64,000 nt of DNA from Mesorhizobium loti CJ3sym (GTDB lineage: Bacteria > Pseudomonadota > Alphaproteobacteria > Rhizobiales > Rhizobiaceae), in the NCBI RefSeq assembly GCF_000472785.1, contig NZ_AXAL01000007.1, positions 1-64,000 of the forward strand, given 5' to 3'. Every line of letters begins with the position of its first letter. The first letter of the stretch is position 1. This document shows, one piece after another, positions 24,184 to 33,110 of the stretch. The notes beneath the pieces were generated by a model that made no database searches, was not told where the DNA came from, and saw only the letters and a list, made by a program, of their open reading frames with translations. Both the position numbers and the translations under genes were made by a program.

Positions 24184-26085
24184 ATGAATAAACGAGACTC
24201 GCTGGCAACCCGGCTGCGCTACCAGTTCGACAGGAGCATGGCCGCCGGCCCGATCGCGCTGATCGGCTGGCTTGCTATCGTTTCGCTGCTGATCATCATC
24301 GCCGCAGCGGCTTTCCTTGCGGTGACCCGTATTGCGCCGGAGGGCGGTGAGCCGCTGGGCTTCTTCGAAGCGTTCTGGGAATCGCTGATGCGCACGCTCG
24401 ATTCCGGCACGATGGGCGGGGACACCGGCTGGGCCTTCCGTCTCGTCATGCTGGTCGTCACGCTTGCCGGCATCTTCGTCGTGTCGGCCCTCATCGGCGT
24501 GCTCAGCGCCGGTGTCGACGGCAAGCTCGATGAATTGCGCAAGGGCCGCTCGCGCGTGCTGGAGGCCGATCACACCATCATCCTCAACTGGTCGCCATCG
24601 ATCTTCGACGTCATCTCCGAACTCGTCGTTGCCAATGCCAGCCGCCGCCGCCCGCGTATCGTCGTCATGGCCAATATGGACAAGGTCGAGATGGAGGACG
24701 AAATCGCGGCCAAGGTCGGCAAACTGTGCAACACGCGCGTCATCTGCCGCAGCGGCGACCCAACCGATCTCTATGATCTGGCCATCGTCAACCCGCAGAC
24801 CTCGCGGTCAGTCGTGGTGCTGTCGCCGCAAGGCGACGATCCCGATTCGCAGGTCATCAAGACGGTGCTGGCGCTGGTCAACGACCCGGGCCGGCGCACC
24901 GACCCTTACAATATCGCCGCCGAGATCCGCGACGGCAGAAATGCCGAGGTCGCCCGCGTCGTCGGCGGAGCCGAGGTGCAACTCGTGCTGGCCGACCAGC
25001 TGATCTCACGCATCGTCGTGCATTCGAGCCGGCAGTCGGGTCTGAGCGGCGTCTATTCGGAGCTGCTCGATTTCGACGGCTGCGAAATCTACACGACCGA
25101 GCAGCCTGATCTCACCGGCAAGACCTTCGGCGAGGCGGTGATGGCGTATGAACACTGCGCGCTGATCGGGCTTTGCGACCAGAAGGGGCGCGTCAATCTC
25201 AACCCTCCGTCGGACCTCGTGATCGGCGGGGACATGCGCGCCATTATCATCGCCGAGGACGATGCAGCAATTAAGCTCGGAAGCACCGTGATCAAGATTG
25301 ACGCGGCGGCGATCCGCAGCCCGCGCTCCATCGAGCCGAAGCCGGAGCGCACCCTGATCCTCGGCTGGAACCGGCGTGGCCCGATCATCACCTATGAACT
25401 GTCGCGCTACGTCGCGCCTGGGTCGATCCTGACCATCGCTGCCGACACGCCTGGCCTCGGGCAGGAAGTGGCCGAACTGCCGGTCGCCGGCGACAATCTG
25501 TCGGTTTCCTGCCGCATCACCGACACGTCGAGCAGCACGGCATTGGCAAGCCTGGACGTGCCTTCTTACGACCACGTGCTCGTCCTCGGCTACAGCGAAA
25601 CCATGGCCGCGCAGCCGGCCGATACGCGCACGCTGGTGACGCTGCTGCATCTGCGCAAGATCGCGGACGATGCCGGTGTGCATATCAGCATCGTCAGCGA
25701 GATGATCGACGTGCGCAACCGCGAGCTTGCGGCTGTGACCAAGGCCGATGATTTCGTCGTCAGCAACAGGCTGGTCAGCCTGATGCTGGCGCAGGCGTCG
25801 GAGAACCAGTACCTCGCCGCGATCTTCGATGATCTGCTCGATGAACAGGGCTCCGAAATTTACATGCGCCCGGTCGGCGACTATGTCGCCATCGATCAGC
25901 CTGTGACGTTCTGGACGATCGCGGAATCGGCGCGGTTGCGCGGCGAGATTGCGATTGGTTACCGGCGCATCCGTGCCGGGGACACTGACCATCGGGCGCT
26001 GGGAGGCGTCACCGTCAATCCGTCGAAGTCGGAAGCGCTGGCCTATCTGCCCGAGGACCGGATCATCGTGCTGGCGCGGGACTAA
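24184..26085 (+). CDS. CASTOR/POLLUX-like ion channel protein
   Basis: A 633-residue membrane protein. Residues 1-115 hold a first helix (GWLAIVSLLIIIAAAAFLAV), a pore-like segment LMRTLDSGTMGGDTGWAF and a second helix (LVMLVVTLAGIFVVSALIGV). The rest is two long cytoplasmic Rossmann-like regulatory (RCK-type) halves, e.g. ADHTIILNWSPSIFDVISEL and TLILGWNRRGPIITYELSRY. This is the architecture of plant CASTOR/POLLUX nuclear-envelope channels and their bacterial homologues. It lacks the K+ filter TxGYG. Ion selectivity in bacteria is not established to my knowledge. Its 3' end overlaps the convergent lyase gene by 23 bases. Confidence 0.87.
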   Translation: MNKRDSLATRLRYQFDRSMAAGPIALIGWLAIVSLLIIIAAAAFLAVTRIAPEGGEPLGFFEAFWESLMRTLDSGTMGGDTGWAFRLVMLVVTLAGIFVVSALIGVLSAGVDGKLDELRKGRSRVLEADHTIILNWSPSIFDVISELVVANASRRRPRIVVMANMDKVEMEDEIAAKVGKLCNTRVICRSGDPTDLYDLAIVNPQTSRSVVVLSPQGDDPDSQVIKTVLALVNDPGRRTDPYNIAAEIRDGRNAEVARVVGGAEVQLVLADQLISRIVVHSSRQSGLSGVYSELLDFDGCEIYTTEQPDLTGKTFGEAVMAYEHCALIGLCDQKGRVNLNPPSDLVIGGDMRAIIIAEDDAAIKLGSTVIKIDAAAIRSPRSIEPKPERTLILGWNRRGPIITYELSRYVAPGSILTIAADTPGLGQEVAELPVAGDNLSVSCRITDTSSSTALASLDVPSYDHVLVLGYSETMAAQPADTRTLVTLLHLRKIADDAGVHISIVSEMIDVRNRELAAVTKADDFVVSNRLVSLMLAQASENQYLAAIFDDLLDEQGSEIYMRPVGDYVAIDQPVTFWTIAESARLRGEIAIGYRRIRAGDTDHRALGGVTVNPSKSEALAYLPEDRIIVLARD

Positions 26086-26968
26086 GGCTAGCCGACATCC
26101 CAGCCGCCCGGGCCCTCGCCAGCAGCCGTTCGGCCAGCCGCAGATGCGGGCGGTCGAACATCTTGCCGTCAATGCCGACGACGCCGGGATTTCCCGCTGC
26201 TTCGAACGCTGCGACGATCGCCGTTGACTGTTTCACCGCCTCCGCCGAGGGCGTGAAGGCGGCGTTGATGACGGGCACCTGATCAGGGTGGATCGCCATT
26301 TTGCCAGTGAAGCCATCGCGCTCGGCTTCAGTGCATTCCACGGCGAAGGCCGCCATGTCGCGAAAATTCGGAAACACGGTGTCGATCGCATCGACCTCCG
26401 CCGCACCAGCGGCGAGGATGGTCATCAGGCGAGCGTGGCGAAATACATCGGTGTAGCGGCCGCGCTCGTCGCGGGCAGAGCGCGCGCCGATCGCGGCCGA
26501 CAAGTCTTCCGCGCCCCAGGTGAGACCGGCGAGCCGCGCGCTTGCCCCGGCATAGGTCGCCGCGGCAAGCACGCCGGCCGGTGTTTCGGTAATGATCGGC
26601 AGGATTTTTGTCACGCCATCAGGCAGGCCGTTCTCGGCCTCGCGCACCCTGAGTTTTGCCGCGAGTTGCTGGACGTCTTGGCCGCTGTTGGACTTGGGCA
26701 GCATGATGCCATCCGGCTTCAGCGGAACGAGCGCGGCAAGATCGTCATCCGTCAGCCCGGTCGACAGGTCGTTGACCCTGATATAGATCGCCGAGCTGGT
26801 TTGCCCACTGCGTTCGGCGATGAAGCGTGCCGCGATTTCACGCGCCTGCGCCTTGTTCTGCGGCGCTACGGAATCCTCGAGGTCGACGATCACCACGTCG
26901 GCCCCGGCGCCAAAACCCTTTTCCAGCTTTCGCTCGGAATCGCCGGGAACGAAAAGCAGCGAGCGCAT
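26063..26968 (-). CDS. CoA-ester lyase of the HpcH/HpaI aldolase (CitE-like) family
   Basis: A 301-residue TIM-barrel protein. Family segments: RSLLFVPGDSERKLEKGFGA, DVVIVDLEDSVAP (with the metal-binding Asp/Glu), LVPLKPDGIMLPKSNSGQDV, IITETPAGVL and LAGLTWGAEDLSAAIGA. Relatives are citrate lyase beta subunits, malyl-CoA/beta-methylmalyl-CoA lyases and malyl-CoA thioesterases. The start ATG abuts the stop of the MaoC gene, so hydratase and lyase are made together; this suggests reversible hydration and cleavage of a branched or dicarboxylic CoA ester. Exact substrate not determined. Confidence 0.87.
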   Translation of the reverse strand: MRSLLFVPGDSERKLEKGFGAGADVVIVDLEDSVAPQNKAQAREIAARFIAERSGQTSSAIYIRVNDLSTGLTDDDLAALVPLKPDGIMLPKSNSGQDVQQLAAKLRVREAENGLPDGVTKILPIITETPAGVLAAATYAGASARLAGLTWGAEDLSAAIGARSARDERGRYTDVFRHARLMTILAAGAAEVDAIDTVFPNFRDMAAFAVECTEAERDGFTGKMAIHPDQVPVINAAFTPSAEAVKQSTAIVAAFEAAGNPGVVGIDGKMFDRPHLRLAERLLARARAAGMSASLSPAPAR

Positions 26969-27421
26969 TCAAGCGGCTTTCTTCAGCATCATCGCTTGCC
27001 TCGTGCATTTGGCGACGAGATCGCCATGCTGGTTGTAGGCGCGGTGCTCGAACTCGACGATGCCGCGATCCGGCTTCGATTTGGACTCCCGCGCCGAGAT
27101 GACAGTGGTCTCGACGCGGATGGTGTCGCCGTGGAAGACCGGATGCGGAAACACGGTTTCCTTCATGCCGAGATTGGCCACCGTCGTGCCGACCGTGATG
27201 TCGTTGACCGAAATGCCGATCATCAGGCCGAGCGTGAACAGCGAGTTGACCAGCGGCTTGCCCCATTCGCTTCTGGCGGCGAAATCGAAGTCGATATGCA
27301 GCGGCTGCGGATTCAGCGTCATCACCGAAAACAGCATGTTGTCGCTCTCGGTGACGGTCTTGCGCAGCGTGTGCTGGAAGACATGGCCGACCACGAACTC
27401 TTCGAGATATAGCCCTGCCAT
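26969..27421 (-). CDS. MaoC-family dehydratase
   Basis: A 150-residue hot-dog-fold hydratase from ATG 27421 behind AGGAGAC; an upstream in-frame start at 27475 is rejected. LYLEEFVVGHVFQHTLRKTV, MLFSVMTLNPQPLHIDFDFA and VNSLFTLGLMIGISVNDITV match the (R)-hydratase/MaoC pattern, including the N-x-x-H-x-D-like active loop. Such enzymes hydrate enoyl-CoA or mesaconyl-CoA-type esters. It is translationally adjacent to the CitE-like lyase, and together they fit an ethylmalonyl-CoA/methylaspartate-like step; that pairing is inference. Confidence 0.85.
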   Translation of the reverse strand: MAGLYLEEFVVGHVFQHTLRKTVTESDNMLFSVMTLNPQPLHIDFDFAARSEWGKPLVNSLFTLGLMIGISVNDITVGTTVANLGMKETVFPHPVFHGDTIRVETTVISARESKSKPDRGIVEFEHRAYNQHGDLVAKCTRQAMMLKKAA

Positions 27422-27573
27422 TTCTGTCTCCTGCGCTGTTTGACGGTTGATAGGCGCTGCATCCAGCGCTCGCAAGCCAGTTAATGAACATGGTGAACCG
27501 TTCGTAAACCATTTCTGCCTACGGTCATGAGCGGGGTCAGAAAGCTTCTGACAAGGGGCGTAAGCAGGCGGGC

Positions 27574-28698
27574 ATGGTTGTTGTTTCGCATTTCCTGAAA
27601 TGGATCTACACGGCCAGGGTGTCGGAGCGCGCGGCTGCTGCCAATGCGCTGGCTCGGGCCTATGTCAATTCCGAATTGCCGTTCGAGGATCGCTGTGCTG
27701 CCGAGGCAGCGCTGACGCTGCTGCTCGACGACGCCTCGTCGAAAGTGCGACTGGCAATGGCCGAAGCGCTCTCCATGAGCCACCACGCGCCGCTGCAGAT
27801 CATCAGCGTTCTGGCCTCTGACCAGCCGGAAGTCGCCGGCGTCGTGCTGGCGCGTTCGCCGCTGCTCACCGATGCCGACCTGATCAACCGCGTGGCGGCG
27901 AGCCAGAAGGCGACACAGAAGCTTATCGCCGATCGTCCTGTTGTCTCGATGGCGCTGTCGGCGGCGATCGCCGAGATCGGCGAGGCGGAAGCCTGCGCCG
28001 TCCTGCTCGCCAACAGCGGCGCCGAGATTGCTTCACTCAGTTTCCGCCGCATGGCGGAACGCCACGGGCATCTGCCGCTGGTGCGCGAGGCACTGATATC
28101 GGATGTCAGACTGCCTGCCGACTGCCGGCATATGCTGCTCATCAAGCTCGGCGAGACATTGAAGACATCGCCGCTGGTCATGGCGTTGATGGGCGCCGCC
28201 CGGGCCGAGCGCGTCATGCGGGACGCTTGCGTCAAGGCCTCGGTGACACTGATCGAGGGTACGCGCCAGGAAGAACATGCCGCGTTGATCGAGCATCTGC
28301 GCCTGCGCGGCGACCTGACCGCCAGCTTCCTCATCCGCACCATCGCGCATGGCAAGGTCGATTTCTTCGGCTCGGCGCTGGTCGCGCTCAGCCAGCAATC
28401 CGAACAAAGGGTGAGGGCGCTGCTGGCCGGCGGGAATGACGTCGCCTTGCAGGCGCTGTTTCGCGGTGCCGGTCTGGCTGCCGCCACCCACCCGGTCATC
28501 CTGCGCGCGCTGAAGATCTGGCGCGAGGTCGCCAACGGCAAGCGCGTCGCCGGCGTGCAGGAAGTCAGCTGGCTGATGCTAAAGGAATTGGGCGGGCAAT
28601 CCGCGGAAGGCGATCTCGCCGCTCTGGTCAAGTCGATCCATCTCGACGCGCTGCGCGAGAATGCGCGCGGGCACGCGCTGGCGATCGCCGCCGCATAG
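27574..28698 (+). CDS. DUF2336-domain protein with HEAT-like helices
   Basis: A 374-residue, mostly helical, soluble protein. The DUF2336 pattern covers most of it: RAYVNSELPFEDRCAAEAAL, VRLAMAEALSMSHHAPLQII, LASDQPEVAGVVLARSPLLT and FLIRTIAHGKVDFFGSALVA. The repeated two-helix units resemble HEAT repeats, as scaffolds or sensors. The family is common in alphaproteobacteria; some members are near cell-cycle or signalling genes, but no function is firm. It stands alone here, divergent from the MaoC-lyase pair and convergent with the FUSC gene (9 bases between stops). Confidence 0.82.
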   Translation: MVVVSHFLKWIYTARVSERAAAANALARAYVNSELPFEDRCAAEAALTLLLDDASSKVRLAMAEALSMSHHAPLQIISVLASDQPEVAGVVLARSPLLTDADLINRVAASQKATQKLIADRPVVSMALSAAIAEIGEAEACAVLLANSGAEIASLSFRRMAERHGHLPLVREALISDVRLPADCRHMLLIKLGETLKTSPLVMALMGAARAERVMRDACVKASVTLIEGTRQEEHAALIEHLRLRGDLTASFLIRTIAHGKVDFFGSALVALSQQSEQRVRALLAGGNDVALQALFRGAGLAAATHPVILRALKIWREVANGKRVAGVQEVSWLMLKELGGQSAEGDLAALVKSIHLDALRENARGHALAIAAA

Positions 28699-28707
28699 TA
28701 AGGAAGC

Positions 28708-30774
28708 TCAGCCTCGTTGCCTGGCGAAGAATTCGGGAAAATCCTCCATACCGGCTGCGATGATGCGCAGCGAAGCCGCGATCTGGAGCATTTCGCCGCT
28801 GTCACTGCGCTCGGCTATGCCCGCCGCGTACTGCCTGGCGACAGTTATGGTGGAGGTCTGCGGCTCGCCAGGCGCGCGGAACAGCAATTCACGCGCCAGC
28901 CCGCGCAGGAAATTCGCGATGGACTGCGTGGTCTCGTGCGGGATTGCCGAATTGTGCTGGGCTGCGCGCAACCGCAGGACTTCAAGGCCGACGGTGACAG
29001 CGACAACGCTGCCGCCGAGGACAGGATCGCCTTTCTTGCCGGTCTGCTGCACGAGCGGCATCAGCTGGTTGATCCGGTCGTAGGCGAGACTCTCATAGGC
29101 TGAGCGCCTTGGCACACGTTCATGCAGGCAAAGCCGCGCCAGATCCTCGCGCATGGCGCGCACGATGCGGTTTACGGTAATCCATGGGTCGGCTGGCAGC
29201 ACGACAATAAAGACACCGATCGCCAAAAGGATGCCGACGAGAACCGATGCCGAGCCGGCGAAGAAGGGTCCGGGGTCGTAGGTCATCGCCTGATGCGGAC
29301 TGAGGAACGCAAGAAAGTTGATCGCGAAGGCCGTGGCTACGCCGACGTAGCGTGGATTGGCCATCGCCAGTGCGGTGGGTAGCAGGATCGGCACGACGAA
29401 GACAGCGAACCAGCCGAAGCCAGGCAGTATGGGAAGCGCGAGCTGACCGACAAGAAACGCAAAGGGCAGGGCCAGCAACGTTCCCTTGAAGAAACCCCAG
29501 GAAACCTGCACGGGATCGGGGCGGGAGGCGAAAAGGCTTGAGACAACGGCGACAAGGATAACCGTGCCCGCTGCCTCAGACCATTTGGTCGTCAACCAGA
29601 AGGCCGTCACCAGGAGCGTGGCAAGGGCAGCGCGTACGGCGTTGCGCCATGCGCCATGATAGTCACGATGCACCACCAGCGCCGGCTGCCGGCGGTCGCG
29701 GGCCGGGCGGGTGGCGGGAATGCGCAAGGCATCAAGGCCACGCAACACCTGCTTCAGGGCTTCGGCGAAGTCGGCGGCGATGGTGAGGCGGGTGACGGTG
29801 CCAACCTTGTCGTCGCCTTGTTCGTTCGGCGCAAAAGGCATCTCCCGAGCCTTGCTCGCGATCACATCGAGACGAGCCACCCAGGGCGCGGTGTCATCCA
29901 GTGCGCCCGGTTTGGCCGCCAGTTCGCCGACAAGATCGTGCAACTCGGTGCGTACGGGCATAAGTGCGGCGTTCTTAGGCGCGGCATGGGCATGCAAGGC
30001 GCGCGCCGCCGAGAGCGCCGACAGAAGCTGGCCGATGGTGCGCCGGACCGGATGCGCGCGGGTGGCAAAACTCGGTGCTTCAAGCCGTGCATAGGTCCGC
30101 ATTTCGCCGAGGGTCTGGGCGTCGGCCACCAGTTTTCGATGCTGGCCGATGAGCGTTGCCCGATCGCCGCCGGAAAAAGCGCCGGCGGCGTAGATGGCGA
30201 GGTCGAGAATACAACGCTTCAATCGCGAAATGATGGCTTCGCTCGCCAGGCTGGGCAGTATCAGCCGGCTGGTCAGGCCGGCGCAGACGATGCCGAGCAC
30301 GATCTCGGCACAGCGCGCGACCGCGAGGTCGACGACGAGATGCGGCTGACCGAACGCCGGCAGGCCGATGATCATCGCGGTATAGCCGGCAAGGGCCGCA
30401 CCATAGGCTTCCGGATTGCGCAACAGCGAGGAGACGAAGGTGCAGATGCCGATCCAGACGGCCAGCACCGTCACCAGCACCCATGGATTGGTGCCGAAGG
30501 CCGTTGTGATGGCGATTGCCGCAATGCCGCCCGCCAGTGTCCCGAGCAAGCGATAGAAGCCCTTGGCCAGCACCATGCCGGCGACCGGCTGGGCAACGAT
30601 GAACACCGTCATCATGGCCCATTGCGGGTGGTCGAGCTTGAGCGCGTAGGCGGCGAGAAGTGCGATGAGGCCGGCCGAAACCGTGCGCAGCGCGAAAATC
30701 CAGTCCGACCGTGTTGGTTGCGTCAGTCCGGCCAAACTTGTTTCGTAATAGGTTTTCAGCCGCGCCCAGGTCAC
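28708..30774 (-). CDS. FUSC-family (AaeB-like) inner membrane transporter
   Basis: A 688-residue protein. The start is placed at GTG 30774 because GGAG lies 8 bases upstream; a TTG at 30801 would add nine residues. It has two membrane blocks, each of five to six helices (about 20-180 and 380-520), separated by a large cytoplasmic helical domain, the architecture of fusaric-acid/aromatic-acid efflux proteins. Recognised lines are LRTVSAGLIALLAAYALKLD and WAMMTVFIVAQPVAGMVLAKG. It probably exports hydrophobic acids. No membrane-fusion protein gene is beside it. It follows parE by 44 bases and may be co-transcribed. Confidence 0.83.
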   Translation of the reverse strand: MTWARLKTYYETSLAGLTQPTRSDWIFALRTVSAGLIALLAAYALKLDHPQWAMMTVFIVAQPVAGMVLAKGFYRLLGTLAGGIAAIAITTAFGTNPWVLVTVLAVWIGICTFVSSLLRNPEAYGAALAGYTAMIIGLPAFGQPHLVVDLAVARCAEIVLGIVCAGLTSRLILPSLASEAIISRLKRCILDLAIYAAGAFSGGDRATLIGQHRKLVADAQTLGEMRTYARLEAPSFATRAHPVRRTIGQLLSALSAARALHAHAAPKNAALMPVRTELHDLVGELAAKPGALDDTAPWVARLDVIASKAREMPFAPNEQGDDKVGTVTRLTIAADFAEALKQVLRGLDALRIPATRPARDRRQPALVVHRDYHGAWRNAVRAALATLLVTAFWLTTKWSEAAGTVILVAVVSSLFASRPDPVQVSWGFFKGTLLALPFAFLVGQLALPILPGFGWFAVFVVPILLPTALAMANPRYVGVATAFAINFLAFLSPHQAMTYDPGPFFAGSASVLVGILLAIGVFIVVLPADPWITVNRIVRAMREDLARLCLHERVPRRSAYESLAYDRINQLMPLVQQTGKKGDPVLGGSVVAVTVGLEVLRLRAAQHNSAIPHETTQSIANFLRGLARELLFRAPGEPQTSTITVARQYAAGIAERSDSGEMLQIAASLRIIAAGMEDFPEFFARQRG

Positions 30775-30818
30775 ATGCTGGTCTCCATATCGGAAGCGCA
30801 AGCTAAACCGGCCAGCGG

Positions 30819-32873
30819 CTAGATATCCAGCACTTCCGTCTCGGCGAATTCAGCGCGTTCCTGGATGAAGCGGAAGCGGGCTTCCGGCTTGGTGCCCATC
30901 AGCGCGTCGACCGCGTCCTTGGTCGCGGCCTCGGCATCGATCACGTCGATCCGAAGCAACGTGCGCTTCCTTGGGTCCATGGTGGTCTCCTTGAGCTGCG
31001 AGGCCATCATCTCGCCCAGGCCCTTGAAGCGGCCGAGCTCAACCTTGCCGCGCCCGGCGAATTCGGTGCGCAGCAGCTCGTCCTTGTGCGCATCGTCACG
31101 GGCATAGGCGACCTTGCCGCCTTGCCTGATCGAGTAAAGCGGTGGCACCGCCAGATAGAGATGGCCGCCGCGCACCAACGCCGGCATCTCCTGGTAGAAG
31201 AAGGTGATCAAAAGCGAAGCGATGTGGGCGCCGTCGACATCGGCGTCGGTCATGATGATGACGCGGTCATAGCGCAGATCCTCGTCACGGTACTTCGAAC
31301 GCGTGCCGCAGCCGAGCGCCTGGATCAGGTCCGATATCTGCTGGTTGGCTGCCAGCTTGTCATTGCCGGCGCTGGCGACGTTGAGGATCTTGCCGCGTAG
31401 CGGCAATATGGCTTGGCTGGCGCGGTCGCGCGCCTGCTTGGCCGAGCCGCCGGCGGAATCACCTTCGACGATGAAGAGTTCGGCGCCGGCCGCGGCATTC
31501 TGCGTGCAGTCGGCGAGCTTGCCGGGCAGGCGCAGCTTGCGCACCGCGCTCTTGCGCGACACTTCCTTTTCCTGCCGCCGGCGCACCCGCTCGTCGGCGC
31601 GCGCGATCACCCATTCGAGAAGCTTCGAGGCTTCCTGCGGATTGTCGGCCAGCCAATGGTCGAAGGGGTCGCGGATCGCCGTCTCGACAATGCGGATCGC
31701 TTCGATCGTCGCCAGCCTGTCCTTGGTCTGGCCAACGAATTCCGGCTCGCGGATGAACACCGACAACATGCCAGCCGCCGAGATCATGACGTCTTCCGAG
31801 GTGACGATCGAAGCCCGCTTGTTGCCGACGAGATCGGCATAGGCGCGAAGCCCGCGCGTCAGCACGTTGCGGAAGCCGGCCTCGTGTGTGCCGCCTTCAC
31901 CGGTCGGGATGGTGTTGCAGTAGGAATTCACGAAGCCGTCGCCGCCGAACCAGGTTACCGCCCATTCCAGCGAGCCATGACCGCCCTGCTTCTCGCTCTT
32001 GCCGGCGAAGATTTCACGGGTAACCTGGAAGTCGTCGCCCAGTGATGCTTTCAAATAGTCCTTGAGGCCGCCCGGAAAATGGAACGCCGCCTTCGCCGGT
32101 GTCTGGTCCTTTTCCTTGATCAGCGAGGGATCGCAGGTCCAGCGGATTTCGACACCGCCGAACAGATAGGCTTTCGAGCGCGTCATGCGGTAGAGCCGCG
32201 CCGGCTCGAAGGCGCAGCCCTTGCCGAAGATCTGCTCGTCGGGATGGAAGCGGATTTTGGTGCCGCGCCGGTTGTGGACCTCGCCAAGCTGCTCCAGGCC
32301 AGTTACGGGAACACCGCGCGAAAAACGCTGGCGATAAAGCTGGCGGCCGCGTGCGACCTCGACCTCGAGATGGTCCGACAGCGCATTGACCACGGACACG
32401 CCGACGCCATGCAGGCCGCCTGATGTCTCGTACACCTTGGAGTCGAATTTGCCGCCCGAATGCAGCGTCGTCATGATCACTTCGAGCGCCGGCTTCTTGA
32501 ACTTCGGATGCGGGTCGACCGGAATGCCCCGGCCATTGTCGGTGACGGCAAGATAGCCGTCGGCCGAAAGCTCGACGTCGATGAAGGTGGCATGGCCGGC
32601 GACCGCCTCGTCCATCGAATTGTCGATAACCTCGGCGAACAGATGGTGCATCGCCTTGTCGTCGGTGCCGCCAATATACATGCCTGGCCGGCGGCGCACC
32701 GGCTCCAGGCCTTCGAGCACCTCGATGTCGGCGGCGCTATAGCCCTCGCTGCCATCCTTGGTCGCGGCGGGACGCTTGGCGGCCTGCACCAGCGGGTCCG
32801 CCGGGCGCGCCGGTGTGCGAACTGGCTGCGGCTCCTTGCCCAGATTGCCGAAAAGATCGTTGTTGTCGTCCAT
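30819..32873 (-). CDS. parE: DNA topoisomerase IV subunit B
   Basis: A 684-residue GHKL ATPase/toprim subunit that decatenates chromosomes with ParC. Start ATG 32873 (MDDNNDLFGNLGKEPQPVRT); ATG 32882 is an alternative. The ATP site is complete: EVIDNSMDEAVAGHA, DNGRGIPVD, GGLHGVGVSVVNALS. The toprim region shows FIVEGDSAGGSAKQARDR, LPLRGKILNV and the metal-binding MTDADVDGAHIASLL. LGEMMASQLKETTMDP closes the protein. An N-terminal tail of about 40 polar residues precedes the core. parC is not in the window. Divergent from the pilus genes starting at 33111. Confidence 0.96.
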   Translation of the reverse strand: MDDNNDLFGNLGKEPQPVRTPARPADPLVQAAKRPAATKDGSEGYSAADIEVLEGLEPVRRRPGMYIGGTDDKAMHHLFAEVIDNSMDEAVAGHATFIDVELSADGYLAVTDNGRGIPVDPHPKFKKPALEVIMTTLHSGGKFDSKVYETSGGLHGVGVSVVNALSDHLEVEVARGRQLYRQRFSRGVPVTGLEQLGEVHNRRGTKIRFHPDEQIFGKGCAFEPARLYRMTRSKAYLFGGVEIRWTCDPSLIKEKDQTPAKAAFHFPGGLKDYLKASLGDDFQVTREIFAGKSEKQGGHGSLEWAVTWFGGDGFVNSYCNTIPTGEGGTHEAGFRNVLTRGLRAYADLVGNKRASIVTSEDVMISAAGMLSVFIREPEFVGQTKDRLATIEAIRIVETAIRDPFDHWLADNPQEASKLLEWVIARADERVRRRQEKEVSRKSAVRKLRLPGKLADCTQNAAAGAELFIVEGDSAGGSAKQARDRASQAILPLRGKILNVASAGNDKLAANQQISDLIQALGCGTRSKYRDEDLRYDRVIIMTDADVDGAHIASLLITFFYQEMPALVRGGHLYLAVPPLYSIRQGGKVAYARDDAHKDELLRTEFAGRGKVELGRFKGLGEMMASQLKETTMDPRKRTLLRIDVIDAEAATKDAVDALMGTKPEARFRFIQERAEFAETEVLDI

Positions 32874-33110
32874 GCCTGCCATCGGGTCCGATGCTGCGAA
32901 TCACCCGTCGATACTGCCACGCTTTGCGGCGCCAGGCGACGGAGGTTCCTGTTACGTTCGGGGATTTGACCCCTCTTATCCTAAAACCATTCGATAACCA
33001 ACCGGGCGGAAATAGGTCTGCTACCGCCGCACAAGATTCCTCATTCTTTAACAATGCGGCCTAGCGTGAGCCCAATATAACAAGAAACTGCGGGCATCAG
33101 GGGTTTCGGC

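Noticed and set aside
33000..33110. CtrA site expected before a cpa operon
   Set aside because: I looked for TTAA-N7-TTAA upstream of cpaB and found no convincing match.
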